Of a DNA stretch of 64,000 nt, positions 22,364 through 33,103 are shown one piece after another; positions within the stretch are counted from its first letter, which is position 1; each line of letters begins with the position of its first letter. The notes under the pieces are model-generated. The model searched no databases and was not told the DNA's origin. It worked only from the letters and a program-made list of their open reading frames with translations. Made by a program: the position numbers and the translations under genes. The stretch spans positions 62,001 through 126,000 of the forward strand of contig WBVU01000005.1 of NCBI GenBank assembly GCA_009192285.1, given 5' to 3'. The DNA comes from Morchella semilibera. Its lineage: Eukaryota; Ascomycota; Pezizomycetes; Pezizales; Morchellaceae.

Positions 22364-23718
22364 TCATGCTGCTCTCTCCCTATAGCGGGTCATCACATTC
22401 CGGGAGATAATCTCATACACTCCCGCCGTCGCTCCCGTCACTCTCGGTCGCGGGATAGCCAGCGGCGGGGTGAGATGGCTGATGGGCGCAAAAACGCTGT
22501 GTAGCCGGAGGAGCAGTGGGTGCGGCAGTTGTAGGCGGGACGGGTCGTGGGTGGTGAGTGTGGGCTTGTGGCCGTTGGCAATGCTGCCGTTGGGCTCGAG
22601 GCCACGGTCGATTGAGGCGTAGCGGGTGAGACCGATGAGTCCCTTCCCGAGGGGACGTACGTGCACGTCGTACTGGACTCGTCTTTAGTGGTAGCTGTAG
22701 TAGGGTGTGGGGTGGGGAGGGGGAGGTCTCATGTGGGGAGGAGAGGTAAGGGGCGGTGAGAAGGGGTAAGAATCGAGGGTCATTGAAGCGCCACAGACCA
22801 ACCCACTGAGATAGGAGCGTGGAATGACGGGCCGAAAGAAAATTGCGATTTACCTTTTCACGTCCGCACATCGTACGGCACCATCTCCTCCGACAGCACC
22901 GGTACGAGCTCCACCTCATGGGCATCGAGGGGGGGGTGGGCCGTGGCGTTTAGTAACATTGCATTCGTCAAACTGTCCGTATCCCCAGCGGCCCCAACGT
23001 TGCAAGCTTCAGTCTCTCCAAACTATCCTCCCCCAGGAACTTTCCAACCAGCGGCCAGAAGATGCCCCCTCACCGATTGTGGAATGATGTGCGCAACGTT
23101 TAGTCTCGTCCTCATTGGGAATGCCCTCACTACACACGTTTCGATCACGCTCGTAACACTCCACTTTTAGGGCATGCAAATGCGGCCGCTTAGTCGACGA
23201 GCCGGGTGGTGGTGGTGGCGTGTATGCAATACTTGGGGCGTCGTCGTCGTCCGGCTTTGTGGGGGTGGTACTTGGCGACGATACACTTCTCCTCCCGCCG
23301 TGCGCTGAAAATACCTTCAGTCCATTATTGACAAGTTCGTAAAGCTCGAGCACACGGCTCATAGTGGTGTCTTCATCAACAAGCTCATAAGGCAACGGAC
23401 TCTCACCATCCCGGGGGTCCGGAAGATGTCTCTGCATGATTGAGACGGCATCTGCGCCTCGAATCCAGCTAGGCGGACGTTGCACCTCTCGAGCCGCTCC
23501 CTAGCCGCAGCAGGGAGTACCTCCATGAAGGAGCTGACATGCTCTGCAAGTAGTGCCGCATCACACGGCACGGTGAGAAAATGGTGGTGCTCCGTAATGA
23601 GATGATGCGGGGCATTCTAGGTGAGGCGGCGGCGCTTATTGCTGGAGAGATTACTGGTAGGCGAGGCACTGGGGGTGGGATCTGAGTCGGGATCAGCTTT
23701 GTTGCTGCGTTTGAGAGA
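22364..23718 (-). pseudogene. decayed HNH-endonuclease-domain gene
   Basis: On the minus strand the pieces read in order as a fungal HNH (HNH_2-like) protein. The start is MSLKRSNKADPDSDPTP at 23718, then VLPAAARERLERC, YELVDEDTTMSRVLELYELV, ALKVECYERDRNVC followed by PNEDETKRCAH (the HNH core), DSLERLKLATLGPLGIRTV, LLNATAH, and a C-terminal RPLGKGLIGLTRYASIDRG-like part. These pieces lie in different frames: stops interrupt after the N-terminal basic patch, and frameshifts fall near the HNH histidine and again around 22900. Some gaps might be introns, but the disruptions inside the HNH core argue for decay. An intact but different HNH gene is at 55490-56427. Confidence 0.6.
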
Positions 23719-25948
23719 CATGGCGGATGTGGGGGGAGATGCACGACGGGGAGAGGCCGAGGAAGGTGGCGGTCATAATGGGTGATCTGATGGGGAGGAG
23801 GGGGAAGGGAGGTTGGGGGGTTGGTGCTAACCTGACAAGCAGGGAGAGGGCAACGATGCGCGTCTTGGAGGGTGGTCGGGGTGGGGATGTTGGTGGAGGG
23901 GCGGCGGCGACGACGTTTTGATCCGGACGCGTTGTTGCTGACGGAGGTGGTGGGCGGGGAGAGGGTTTGGGGGGTTCCATCCGTAAGAAGATCCTTGTTC
24001 AGCCTCAACTGTCCCCACACAACCCTAACCCATGCACAATCTCGCCCCGAACTTTATTACTCCGACTTTTTCGCAGCCAAATTTCGGGCGGCTCCCGGGA
24101 TTCAAATAAAACTCTGCATATAAAAATAAAGTCTGCGCCGCGCAGGATAAATAGGTACAGTTGGACTCTACTATTGGCCTTGAGGGACCAGTTGGGGTTA
24201 GGGTTGAGGTGTGGTACAAGGAACATATCCACGCAATGATCTGTAAGGCGGTCACAACCCACCCCACCTGGGGGGCCGGCTACGGGGTTTAGTGGCGGGT
24301 GCGGAGTTGGGCCGCCGTTGGGGGAGTGCTGTACCATGGCCAATGCCGCACTCTTAACCCCGGTGCTTCACGTGGGCTATAGTCCCACCCCTCCTTTTAG
24401 TACCGCAACTATGTTTAATATAATCAAGACCATACATTAGACGCTCCGCAAGAAAATAATAAGCTCGGCTCGCGACTGGAAGCATGATTGGTTGGCACGG
24501 CGGATTGTTTAGGATTGTTCTCGAAAGTAGGATACCTTTGGCTCCACAGGGTCGTTAATCAAACCTCACTTCTCCCTTTTTCTTTCCATAGCTCAAAGCA
24601 AAGAGCTCCAAGTTTCAATTAACGCAATTTAGGAGTGTTTTGATCTCAATCAGGAAGATTTGCAGTAATTCTGCTCCACTTATTCCTTCATTGTCCAATC
24701 ACATCCCATTCCATATCTAGTCCAAAGCCAGGTTGCGAAACCTCTATTATGGGTATCCCAAAGTATGTAAGCCCTCGGCTCAGAAGGCGCAAGTCAGCTC
24801 CCATCGCAAGCAAGCATGGGAGGGATAAGCGTAATGCTGGGTTCCGGGAGTGTCGCTGGAATATCAATGTGTGCCAGGAAAGAGTATACAGAGGTTCTGC
24901 ATGAAGTCACCTCACGTATTAGAAGAGATTTCATGGAAGTGTGGGGACTCTTGCGCAAACTGCGTGGGATGGGTTGGTGAGTGCACGGCGGGAGGTGGTA
25001 TAGGTGTAGCGGGGTTAGGAGGGGGCGGTGGTGGAGGGTGTCATGAATGAGGCAGGCGGGACGTTCATGCGCTGCATATAATGAGAACCAGGCAGTCATC
25101 AGACATGTAAATAACGGGGACACCGAGCGGCAGCGATGGGTTCCATCCTCTCAGACTTAGGTGATTCGATAGAGCCTCATTTCGCTATTATTGCTTGTCC
25201 TACAACTCCCCCACCCCCCGCCTCCCAGCCTCTATCCCAGGCTTGTTGGTGTGCGGTAGTCCTTACTTACCTCAACACAACCTCTCTCCTATATAGCCGC
25301 CCTAGCTACCACAGGGGCTAGAGCTACTTTAGCGCCAGTCCACATAATAATATAAACCTATATTAAGCCATTAATACTTCTATTATAGGACTTTTTTTGA
25401 TTCCTAATATTTCTTTTTTCTTGCGTGCTGGATTCGCTGGATTAGGTACTAGGTTTGCTGGATTCACTGGATTCACCGCTTGCCTCACCGACCAGCCCAT
25501 GTCTAGACGATAATAGATAGTTGAATTGCAGCGGGGGTGGGGTGTAGATGCAGGCATAGAGATGAAGCCGTAGAGATGGAGGCGTGGAGAGATGGAGGTA
25601 TAGGGGTGAAGGTGAAGGTGTAGAGATGGGGGTGTAAAGATGGAAGTGGGGGTGTCGAGGTGGAGGTGTAGGAGATGGAGTTGTAGGAGGTGTAGAGACG
25701 GAAGGCGTGCGGGTTCAGGTTTGATATCTGCTGAGTGCTAACCCTAACCCTGAATTGTAAAAATCGTTCCCACCCCCTTGGGTCCAATTAATAGCCCTTC
25801 CGAAATTAATGCTTTTTAGGAATCCTACATACCCCCCCCCCCAAAGCCGAAAAAACCTCAGAGAGAAAAAGAAAAAGAAGAGGAGGGGGGGAACGCGCTC
25901 GAGAAATCACGGAGAAGAGTGTCAAGTGCCGGGAGAAAAATGGACAAT
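23719..25948. other. gene-free stretch
   Basis: No credible gene. The frames at 23727-24343 are Pro/Gly-rich on both strands, a sign of composition and not of coding. GGGTTAGGGTTGAGG lies near 24194, and ctaaccctaaccctga near 25739-25754. Purine-rich GGTGTAGAGATGGAGG-like imperfect repeats run from about 25530 to 25700. Confidence 0.5.
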
Positions 25949-26632
25949 CTACGCCGAATAAAGAGCGGAATCCATGGCGGGCGCTTTAGAGCGTCGGCGG
26001 CGATTGTGTGGATTCGGCGGGGGCGCAGACTGTAGGGTGAGGCGGCTCATTTGGCGCGCCAGAGGAGAGATGCGGCCTAGCAAAGGGCCAGAGGGGGGAG
26101 TGGGGGCCGGCGGAGGGCGGCAATTTGGAGTTGATTTTTTTGTACTGCCCTTTGGAAGCTGCACCGTAGGTTGGCAATGGCAGGGGGGGCAAGGGCAGCG
26201 TAGGGACTCCTTGCACCAGATGGGTTCACCACAGGGGATAGCACAGGAGTGTTGACCTTCGTGCAGTTCGGCGTGACATGAGTCACATCCCTTGTGGTTC
26301 GAGTGGGTGCAGTCCTTGCTACGGCAAGCACATTCCACCTCCGCATGTTTTTTGCCCGGGATACCCTTGAGGTGCTCCGGGGTCTTCGTAATTTTTAAAC
26401 GAGGTGATGGGGCGTCAGTAGAGGAAGAGGGGGAAGGGGACGAAACCAGGGAGCGAACGGCGGCGAGTCTTTGCCGAAGGACCAGGACCTTTGCGTTGAG
26501 TGACTCCATACGGGCCTCACAGACCTGATTTTTGCAGGGTGGTCTGATCGGGAGAGTCATGTCGAGGGCCCCGGATTCTGTTAGCTCTCGTCCGGAAAGA
26601 CGATAGCGGGTCACGGTGGCCCTAGGGTACAT
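25949..26632 (-). CDS. cysteine-rich hypothetical protein
   Basis: Open frame of 227 aa from the first ATG (26632); the frame extends slightly upstream without an ATG. Residues about 20-35 carry C-x4-C. Residues about 98-152 carry some 15 cysteines and several histidines in close spacing (VECACRSKDCTHSNHKGC, CDSCHAELHEGQHSC, CAIPCGEPIWC, CPCPPCHC), which looks like a compact metal-binding fold such as a RING/B-box-like module. The C-terminal third is Pro/Arg-rich and likely disordered. A short leucine-rich helix (LNAKVLVLRQRLAAVRSL) precedes the cysteines. I do not recognise the family. The cysteine spacing is conserved-looking, unlike random ORFs nearby, so I favour a real gene, possibly a nucleic-acid or ubiquitin-related protein. 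Confidence 0.5.
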   Translation of the reverse strand: MYPRATVTRYRLSGRELTESGALDMTLPIRPPCKNQVCEARMESLNAKVLVLRQRLAAVRSLVSSPSPSSSTDAPSPRLKITKTPEHLKGIPGKKHAEVECACRSKDCTHSNHKGCDSCHAELHEGQHSCAIPCGEPIWCKESLRCPCPPCHCQPTVQLPKGSTKKSTPNCRPPPAPTPPSGPLLGRISPLARQMSRLTLQSAPPPNPHNRRRRSKAPAMDSALYSA

Positions 26633-26739
26633 CGATTTGTATGGTGACACGGTAATCTATCCTGGGTACGGGGATAAGAAATGATAATTCTGCATGTTTT
26701 GGGCTCAAAAAGTGAAGTTATCTTTCGCACTGGATATAG

Positions 26740-26965
26740 ACCGATATATATCGCCCTGCCAGGATATGTATCATCCTGTTAGGATATGTATCCTATATAT
26801 CGTCCTGTCAGGATATGTATCCTATATATCATCCTGTCAGGATATATATATCCTGACTGGGCAATATATATATCCTGAAAGGGCGATACATATATATCCT
26901 GAAGGGAGGATATATATATCCTCATAGGACGATATATATCCTGATAGGACGATATATAGGCAGGG
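26740..26965. repeat. AT-rich palindromic array (ATATCCTG / CAGGATAT)
   Basis: At least ten copies of tatcctg or its complement caggata lie 12-30 bp apart, in both orientations, joined by tatatata. The first half is dominated by tcctgtcaggatatgtat and the second by atatatatcctgatagga. The array can fold into many alternative hairpins. Confidence 0.85.
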
Positions 26966-27219
26966 TTATGCCGAGCCATCACGAACTTTTTCAGCTTCAT
27001 CACCCGATCATCACAAAACTACTATATGCATCACCGCCATATCATAGTACTTCAATCATCTTTTTCCATCATTGGGCTTGCCAGGTTGGGAACACAATAA
27101 CCACAAGAAGTATTTGCCACATGAATTCGAGCAAACAGGTTGGGGTTTATCTACACTGTTCTAATCAATCTTGAGTAGTTGGGCATTCATGGTGGTGAAG
27201 GTGAGAGCTGATTGTGATA

Positions 27220-27372
27220 GTCATGGCGATGATGGTGATGATGATGATGTTAGTGATTTAGCTTGCTGCCCTGGCGTTCCCGCCGCCCTGCCGTCCCCCG
27301 CCGCCCTGCCGTCCCCGCCGCCCTGCCGTCCCCGCCGCCCTGCCGTCCCCGCCGCCCTGCCGTCCCGCCACT
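27220..27372. repeat. ATG/GATG microsatellite and 17-bp GC minisatellite
   Basis: gatgatggtgatgatgatgatg-type triplets run at about 27229-27250. From about 27281 a 17-bp unit, ccctgccgtccccgccg, repeats about five times to 27372. On either strand the translation is low-complexity (Ala/Pro/Arg), so frames over it are not genes. Confidence 0.9.
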
Positions 27373-27537
27373 CTGCCCCCCTGCCGCCTACATGATAGCT
27401 TATACCCCCCTATATGATACCTTACCATACAGCGATGATAGAAGGGCTCTAGATATCGGGGAGTGGAGATATGCCTATCCCGAAAACTCGTGAAAGTGCA
27501 CGAGTTACGCAACTGGAGGTATAAAGCATCCTTGGTT

Positions 27538-27972
27538 TTAGGATACATTAGTATGGGAAAAGGACTCGAGATTTTCATCCTCTATAGACAATAAGTTATC
27601 TTTTCGACTCGTGTACCACAGGGTGGGAAGAGTGGGTCTGGGAATTGACTGCCTTCGAAGGGCACGGACACCACAGGTTGCCTCGTTGATGGATGTCTGG
27701 TTGCAATTGGCGAAGAATGTTGCGATCCGGCTTACCCGGAGAGACTGAGCGAGCTCCTGAGGGAACTTGTCGTAGAGGGTCTCTAGGGTTGCAATGGCCT
27801 TGAGGGCTTCATGCAGCGGGTAAGTCTGGGCCGGATTGCTGATTTGACGGCAGGGGTACATGAGGGGGGCAGCGGAGCGCTCTTTGCCTTTCAGGTTTGC
27901 TAGCAAACACTCGTGATGGGGTCCCTCAAGGTAGGACATGGAGGGGAGGTGACCGCGATAGTAGGCTGCCAT
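27538..27972 (-). CDS. hypothetical protein, 144 aa
   Basis: Open frame from ATG (27972) to stop with ordinary amino-acid composition, unlike the low-complexity frames around it. No signal peptide, membrane helix or known motif. A central helix-forming region (HEALKAIATLETLYDKF, then ELAQSLRVSRIATFF) is followed by a Cys-containing stretch (ANCNQTSINEATCGVRALRR). The region upstream of the start is purine-rich. It sits between the minisatellite and an inverted-repeat element, so it could be the last exon of a larger gene or part of an unrecognised repeat. No function can be assigned. Confidence 0.35.
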   Translation of the reverse strand: MAAYYRGHLPSMSYLEGPHHECLLANLKGKERSAAPLMYPCRQISNPAQTYPLHEALKAIATLETLYDKFPQELAQSLRVSRIATFFANCNQTSINEATCGVRALRRQSIPRPTLPTLWYTSRKDNLLSIEDENLESFSHTNVS

Positions 27973-28075
27973 GGTTCCGATGATAGAGAGAGAGAGGAGA
28001 GAGAAGGGAAAGGGGGAACAAGCAGAAGCAGTAGGGCGACTCTAGCAGGTCGACCAACAGAACAGACGTACATTA

Positions 28076-28324
28076 GAGTCTTTTAGCCATCGAAGAACAA
28101 AAATTTATTCCCAAGACTTCCAAGACATGCAGATAGGATGTGATATAATATTTTCAACTACAGGACTTGAAGGTACGCATGGAGATATAATCCTTATGCC
28201 TATGATTTCCTTCTCAGAGTACTTGCGGGCCCTTATGTGCGCCAAGAGGCAAACACATGCAGCATTGTCTTGGGAATTAATAATTTTTTGTTCGTTGCCT
28301 TTCACACCCGTGGCTAAAAGTCTC
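28076..28324. mobile_element. MITE, GAGTCTTTTAGCCA termini, TA target
   Basis: The 249-bp element has inverted ends gagtcttttagcca / tggctaaaagtctc and a TA on each side. The same element, 270 bp and about 80% similar, is at 47308-47577, and an inverted fragment is near 40755-40862. The TA duplication and short ends fit a non-autonomous Tc1/mariner or pogo relative. Confidence 0.85.
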
Positions 28325-28539
28325 TATTAGCGCCAGTCCGTATATTTCCATAAGTACCATTTTGAGCACTAACACTGCGGCATGGTTTTAAAGAGCCTTA
28401 ATTTTGAAAAGACTATTAATTGAACCCAAAAGAGTGGAAAAGATGATGTTTGGTGACCAATTTAGACCCGTTAAGACAATGTAATTAAGGACAGAATCAT
28501 ATATAATTCAGGGTTAGGGTCAGGATTTAGCAGATATCA

Positions 28540-29985
28540 AACTCTTGGTGAGATCTCTTGAGAGCTCTCCGACGTCGGAGAGGCTGCTGCATGGCGGAGG
28601 TCGGAGGGCTGTCGGAGTCCGATTTACATACAAGAAATAAATTTTGTTTAGCTTCCGACAAGAAGGTTTTAGACTCCGACACAGCAGTTAAGGTTTATTC
28701 TGAGGGTTTTACATCATATTTGACATAGGGAATGGAGAGAGTCGAGGTTTTCTCCGACACACTTAATTGTCTGAAAGATATTGCTCCAGACTCTAGTGGA
28801 GGCTACTCTACACCCCGCCGTATCCCAAAGCTGTATCCTAAGGCCGTTAAGTGCTTGGCATGCTCTGCAGCACTTCGACTGCATTATCGCGGGAATCTCA
28901 TCGGATGCTCTTTAGGCGCCTGCCAAGCATCGCCTCTCATCGACCACGCTTTCTCCCCCCCCCCCTCCTCCTCCTCTTCTAAACCCCCACTCCGCACCCC
29001 CTCCCATGTCGACCCTACGCCAACCCCCTCCGATTTCTCCTAGACGCTTCTTCGCCATCCACCATGAACGCCTCCACGACATACTATGCCCCCGCTCACA
29101 CTCCCCCTCCCTACCCCCTAAAGCACCACTGGGTTGACACCTACCTCTCCTCCACGCCACCAGCCCCTGGGACATCCTCCGCTGGCAAGCCCACCCACTC
29201 CTAGACGAAGGTTCTTACCGCGCCCGCAAAGCTGGCTGGTGGCGTGGCCGACGGGGGGGGAAAGGCTGCATAGCTGTAGAGTGACGATCCACTGACCCCT
29301 GGACAGGGTCCAAAGTCCCCGCTCCGCCCCCCGCCTTTGGTGTTGACCGATACCATCACCTCCTACTCCATAAACTTCACCCGACCCGACCCAAACATCA
29401 TCCCCCCGCACCACCCACAAACACTGCTCCACCCCACCCACGCGCAAAAAAACCAGAAAGGACCAAAAAAGACCGCTTTCCCACACACACTTGGCCTCCC
29501 TCACCGCTTCGCAGTCTCCCACCCCTCGCTCCACAATTCACAGGAGTGGCGTCTCCCGAGCGGGAAGAACAGCAAGGACATCCTCTACGCGCCCTTCTGC
29601 GCGCATTCGTGGGTGGTGGACCCGTTTGCCGATTGCGGGCTGGGATGTAATCATACCAGCATGTTAGGAGTTCGGGGGGGCTGGAGGTGGGGCTTGAGGA
29701 GCGCGTAGGAGTGTAGGGAACCGGGTGTAAGGGGGGGGGGAAGGGGCAGAAGAGTTGTTATGGCATCTGTGGGTTTTCCCCTCGAGCCGTATTGTGGAGG
29801 GGATCTGTGGAAGGGGGCAGTCCCCGCTGTATGGGAACCTAGGCTTCCTTATCTAGTGGTCAAGTTATGGTTGGCGTTCTTGCACTGTCGCATGGTTACG
29901 CTTGCGGGGGTGCTTTTGAGCCGGTACCTCCGGGACCCCCCGAAGCTTTACATTTCCTCGCCTGCTAACCTACCCATAGTGGGGA
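28540..29985. repeat. CTCCGAC-rich dispersed repeat, long copy
   Basis: It begins with ctccgacgtcggagag-type sequence, then cagactccgac, a gggaatggagaga motif, a C-rich block, and a stretch with remnants of coding (LPPKAPLG, then a frame reading DILRWQAHPLLDEG). It ends with gagccggtacctccg. The whole order is repeated at 43740-44660. Shorter pieces lie near 32090-32310, 42830-43050, 53935-54150 (reverse), 54330-54490 and 56690-57090 (reverse). It is probably an unclassified mobile element. No termini or target duplications could be fixed. Confidence 0.7.
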
Positions 29986-32900
29986 ATCTATCGCAACGCC
30001 CCCCCTCCCCCCTCCCCCACGTCTCAAGGCCACTGCCACGCCGGCATCCCCGCTACCACTCCATAGTGATTAGTGTTGTCGAGCATAAGTTAGCCCGAGT
30101 ATCATTAAAGGCTACCTCCGGAGAGGAACAATTGCGTAGAAGAGACTCCCATCAAGCGGCCGATTCAGTACCTCTATTGACAGAAGCGACTCCTATCCCA
30201 CCACGCCCAAGAACCAGTAAAGGCCATGTATCACCAATGGTCAATTGAAGCAAGAGAATGTCGATGGTCATGGTACGAGCTGGACCAATTACCTCTGAAC
30301 AAGTAGGTGATTTTCCTACCCTTTAAACAAGAGTGAAAGAGGTACGTTGACAGCTGTCATTATCGTTTCGATCTTTGGTGTGATCCATTTGACAGACGAG
30401 ACCTGGACAGGTCTTGTCTCGTCTTGTAATTTCTGATTCTGGTCCCGGAAGTCTCGAGAATTTGTGGTCATGTGATTTTAGTGCTAGGAAAGGCCAGACG
30501 GGCTATTGCCAAACCCTAACCCTGATTTAGGAGTCTGTATTACCAAACCGCCTGGTGGAAACAAAGTCTAAAAAGTCCCTAGACAAGTCCCGAGATATCT
30601 ATGGCCGGCCTTGCCATGCCTTGTTGACCCAGGTCCCGTCTTGTTTTGCCAAAAGTCCCGTCTCGTGCCCGCACCGACAACGCTATTTTACAAACTAGAA
30701 GACGAGAAACGTCCTTAACCACAAAAACAAAACACCAAGCACCCACAACAAGCTGCCCCAGACAGGCGTACAACTTAACCTGCAGAAAGAACGAGCTCAG
30801 TAAGTAAACACAAGACACGGCCTCTCCGGCGGAACAGAGAAGGGCGAGAGGACATCAGGGAGTCCAACCGACAGGGCCGTTGATCCAATAAAGAAATTAT
30901 TGCGCACCTTACGGTATGTATCCAGGCCGCTGCCTGGTGGGGGGTCGAAATTCCAAGATTCTCTGTTATGTCACTTCTCCGTAGCCCCATTGCCGAGACC
31001 CCCAGTGCAGCGGACACCTACTAGCACCCTTTGCCTGCGGAACAAATACATCAACAACTGGTTAGGCGGAGCGGGGAAGAGGAGGGGGGGCTACCACTCA
31101 GCACCGAGTTATCCTATTGTGTCGCCGCGACATGCCATCTTTGAGTGGTATTCCTGGAGGGGAGTAGTATTCCCCCGGGGTGGGGGGCGGATGGATACCC
31201 CGTCGCTCGCCGTGGCATTATGGGGCCGCAGGGTAGTAGACGCTGGCTATTTACAACATCGTTAAGAGAGGCAGGCTGTGGTGGAATGTATGTAGAGTTA
31301 CCTGTCATGAAACACCATGTCCGCCCCGCCAATCCCCGCGGAGCTGTACTACCTCCTCACCATTCCGCTTGCATGGTTGTCCTACCCCCCATGTACGGCT
31401 GGCCCATCTCCGCCCGCATCGAGCCCATCGCTGTCCGCACTTTGGCCACGAAGGTTCCTGATGGCTGCTGCATTTCCTACGCAAAGGCGGCGGATATGAC
31501 GGCGCCCTGGCGAGCTGATCTCACACTTGAACCCGCCGAGGCACTAGGTGGTGGCGGTGGGGTGCGGTTGCCCGGCGGTGTTGGTGGGGGTATTGTGCGT
31601 TGGGATAGGTTTCTGTGCTATAGGTGCTTGGTCGTACGTACGGGGGCGTGGCGCGCATGGCAGCTGCCGATGCCGACAGCCTACAAGAGAGGGGTAGAGT
31701 TTGGATCGGTGATGGATTGTTTGGATCGGGGGATGGCGAGAGCTATTCGTTCCCAGGTGTCCGCGATGTATTGATAGCTTGAGGGGTGGTTGTAAAAGAA
31801 TAGCGGGGTAGTTGCCAGTTTATGGGGGGTGGAGGCCGTTGTCGGGAGGGTAACTAGCGGTTCTGTTGTTACCCTTGGCACTCCCGCACTCCCTTAGTAG
31901 ACGTAGACTAGCTAGCATATCAGATCCATATTGAACTCTCTGGCCGGGACAAGCCAATTCGATTCCCTGCGTACCCACAGCGGCTTTGGTTGTATATACA
32001 CATGACCTTGGGGAGAGACTTAACCTAGGCTCATACCCAGCTTTCCTAGCCAAGGGGCTGGAGCGTTATGGTCCCGATCCTTGGCTGGGCACCTCTGGGA
32101 ACTCTCCGATACTAGAAAAGCTGCTGCATGTCGGAAGTCGGAGGGGCGCTGTCGGGGCCCAATTTTCATCCCTGTCGGGGTTCATTTTGGCCCTTGGATG
32201 AAAAATAAGTCTGATTTTTGACCCCGATATTACATTTTAGAGCCCAATATCACATTTCAGACTCCGACACGGGAAATTTGAGAGAGTCGGGGGAGGGGGG
32301 GTACGTGCATGTACAGTCGTACCTCGACATACGGAACCCGGGTATGTCAACTCGTTTAGATACGAACCGTTGAGATCGGGACCTGCATGAGCGATCGGGG
32401 ACCTGCAGGGGTTGCGCATGGTTGCGGGGGTCGCACCCGGGGTCGCGGAGGGCGGGATCGCGTGACGAGGTGCCCGCTCAGGGGGTCCGTGCCGGCGCTG
32501 CAGGGACACTACCCCCCCCCCCCCCGCAATCTCAACAACCGCATAAGATATCAAAGCCTCGAGGGGGCGGCATGATCCAGAGTGTGCCCTTTAGCTTATA
32601 TCCAGGAGATCGGCGTTATCAATTAGACGGTTCCCGCCCTCCCGATATCTTTTGAGCCCAGTGCACATTAAAGATGGATACCTGCATTTTACGTCTTTCT
32701 AGGATGGTGCTATACCCCATTACAAGCATGACAACGGAGGATGGTTTTGGTGGATGGACTCTAGACCCCGGGGGGCGGAGTCCGGGCTGGTGTTCAGTCA
32801 ATGTACTTGTGTTTGAAATGGAGTGTACAGTATAGGTTGAAGTAAATTGCCTAAAGCCGAGCTCCTGACCTCAGGATGTAGAGAGTTGAGGCCTCAATTG

Positions 32901-33103
32901 ATTGTTTTCGAAGGGGGGGAAGCCCCATATTTATACTAAAGAAAGGTGGTGCAAAAGAGCTATCACGGGAGACAATATAACGTAAGAAACACGACTCGAT
33001 CTCTGACGACAAATGCAATGACCCAACACAGTATGGCTAAAAGGAAAGTGAGTAATATAATGAACACATGACCCGTATACTATCGCTCACGTGCGAACAT
33101 AAC
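29986..33103. other. repeat-rich stretch without a supported gene
   Basis: It contains GAGAC/GTCTC-rich debris (30390-30680) similar to hAT-like elements at 50552-50717, aaaccctaaccctgatt near 30507, a CTCCGAC-repeat piece (32040-32310), and a single Tigger-like end (tacagtcgtacctcgacat near 32311). An open frame near 31300-31774 (plus) has a plausible stretch (IAVRTLATKVPDGCCISYAK) but no ATG-led full ORF or family match. I leave it as possible remnant coding. Confidence 0.5.

Noticed and set aside
23469-24020. 183-aa minus-strand frame with Pro-rich sequence
   Set aside because: Low complexity; the family-like HNH segments lie in other frames, so this frame is not the gene.
26740-26965. 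CRISPR-like array
   Set aside because: Units are short, palindromic and irregular without unique spacers, and the genome is eukaryotic.
31145-31774. 209-aa plus-strand frame
   Set aside because: Starts at GTG with no upstream exon evidence, mixed composition and lies in repeat-rich DNA; kept only as a remark in the region entry.
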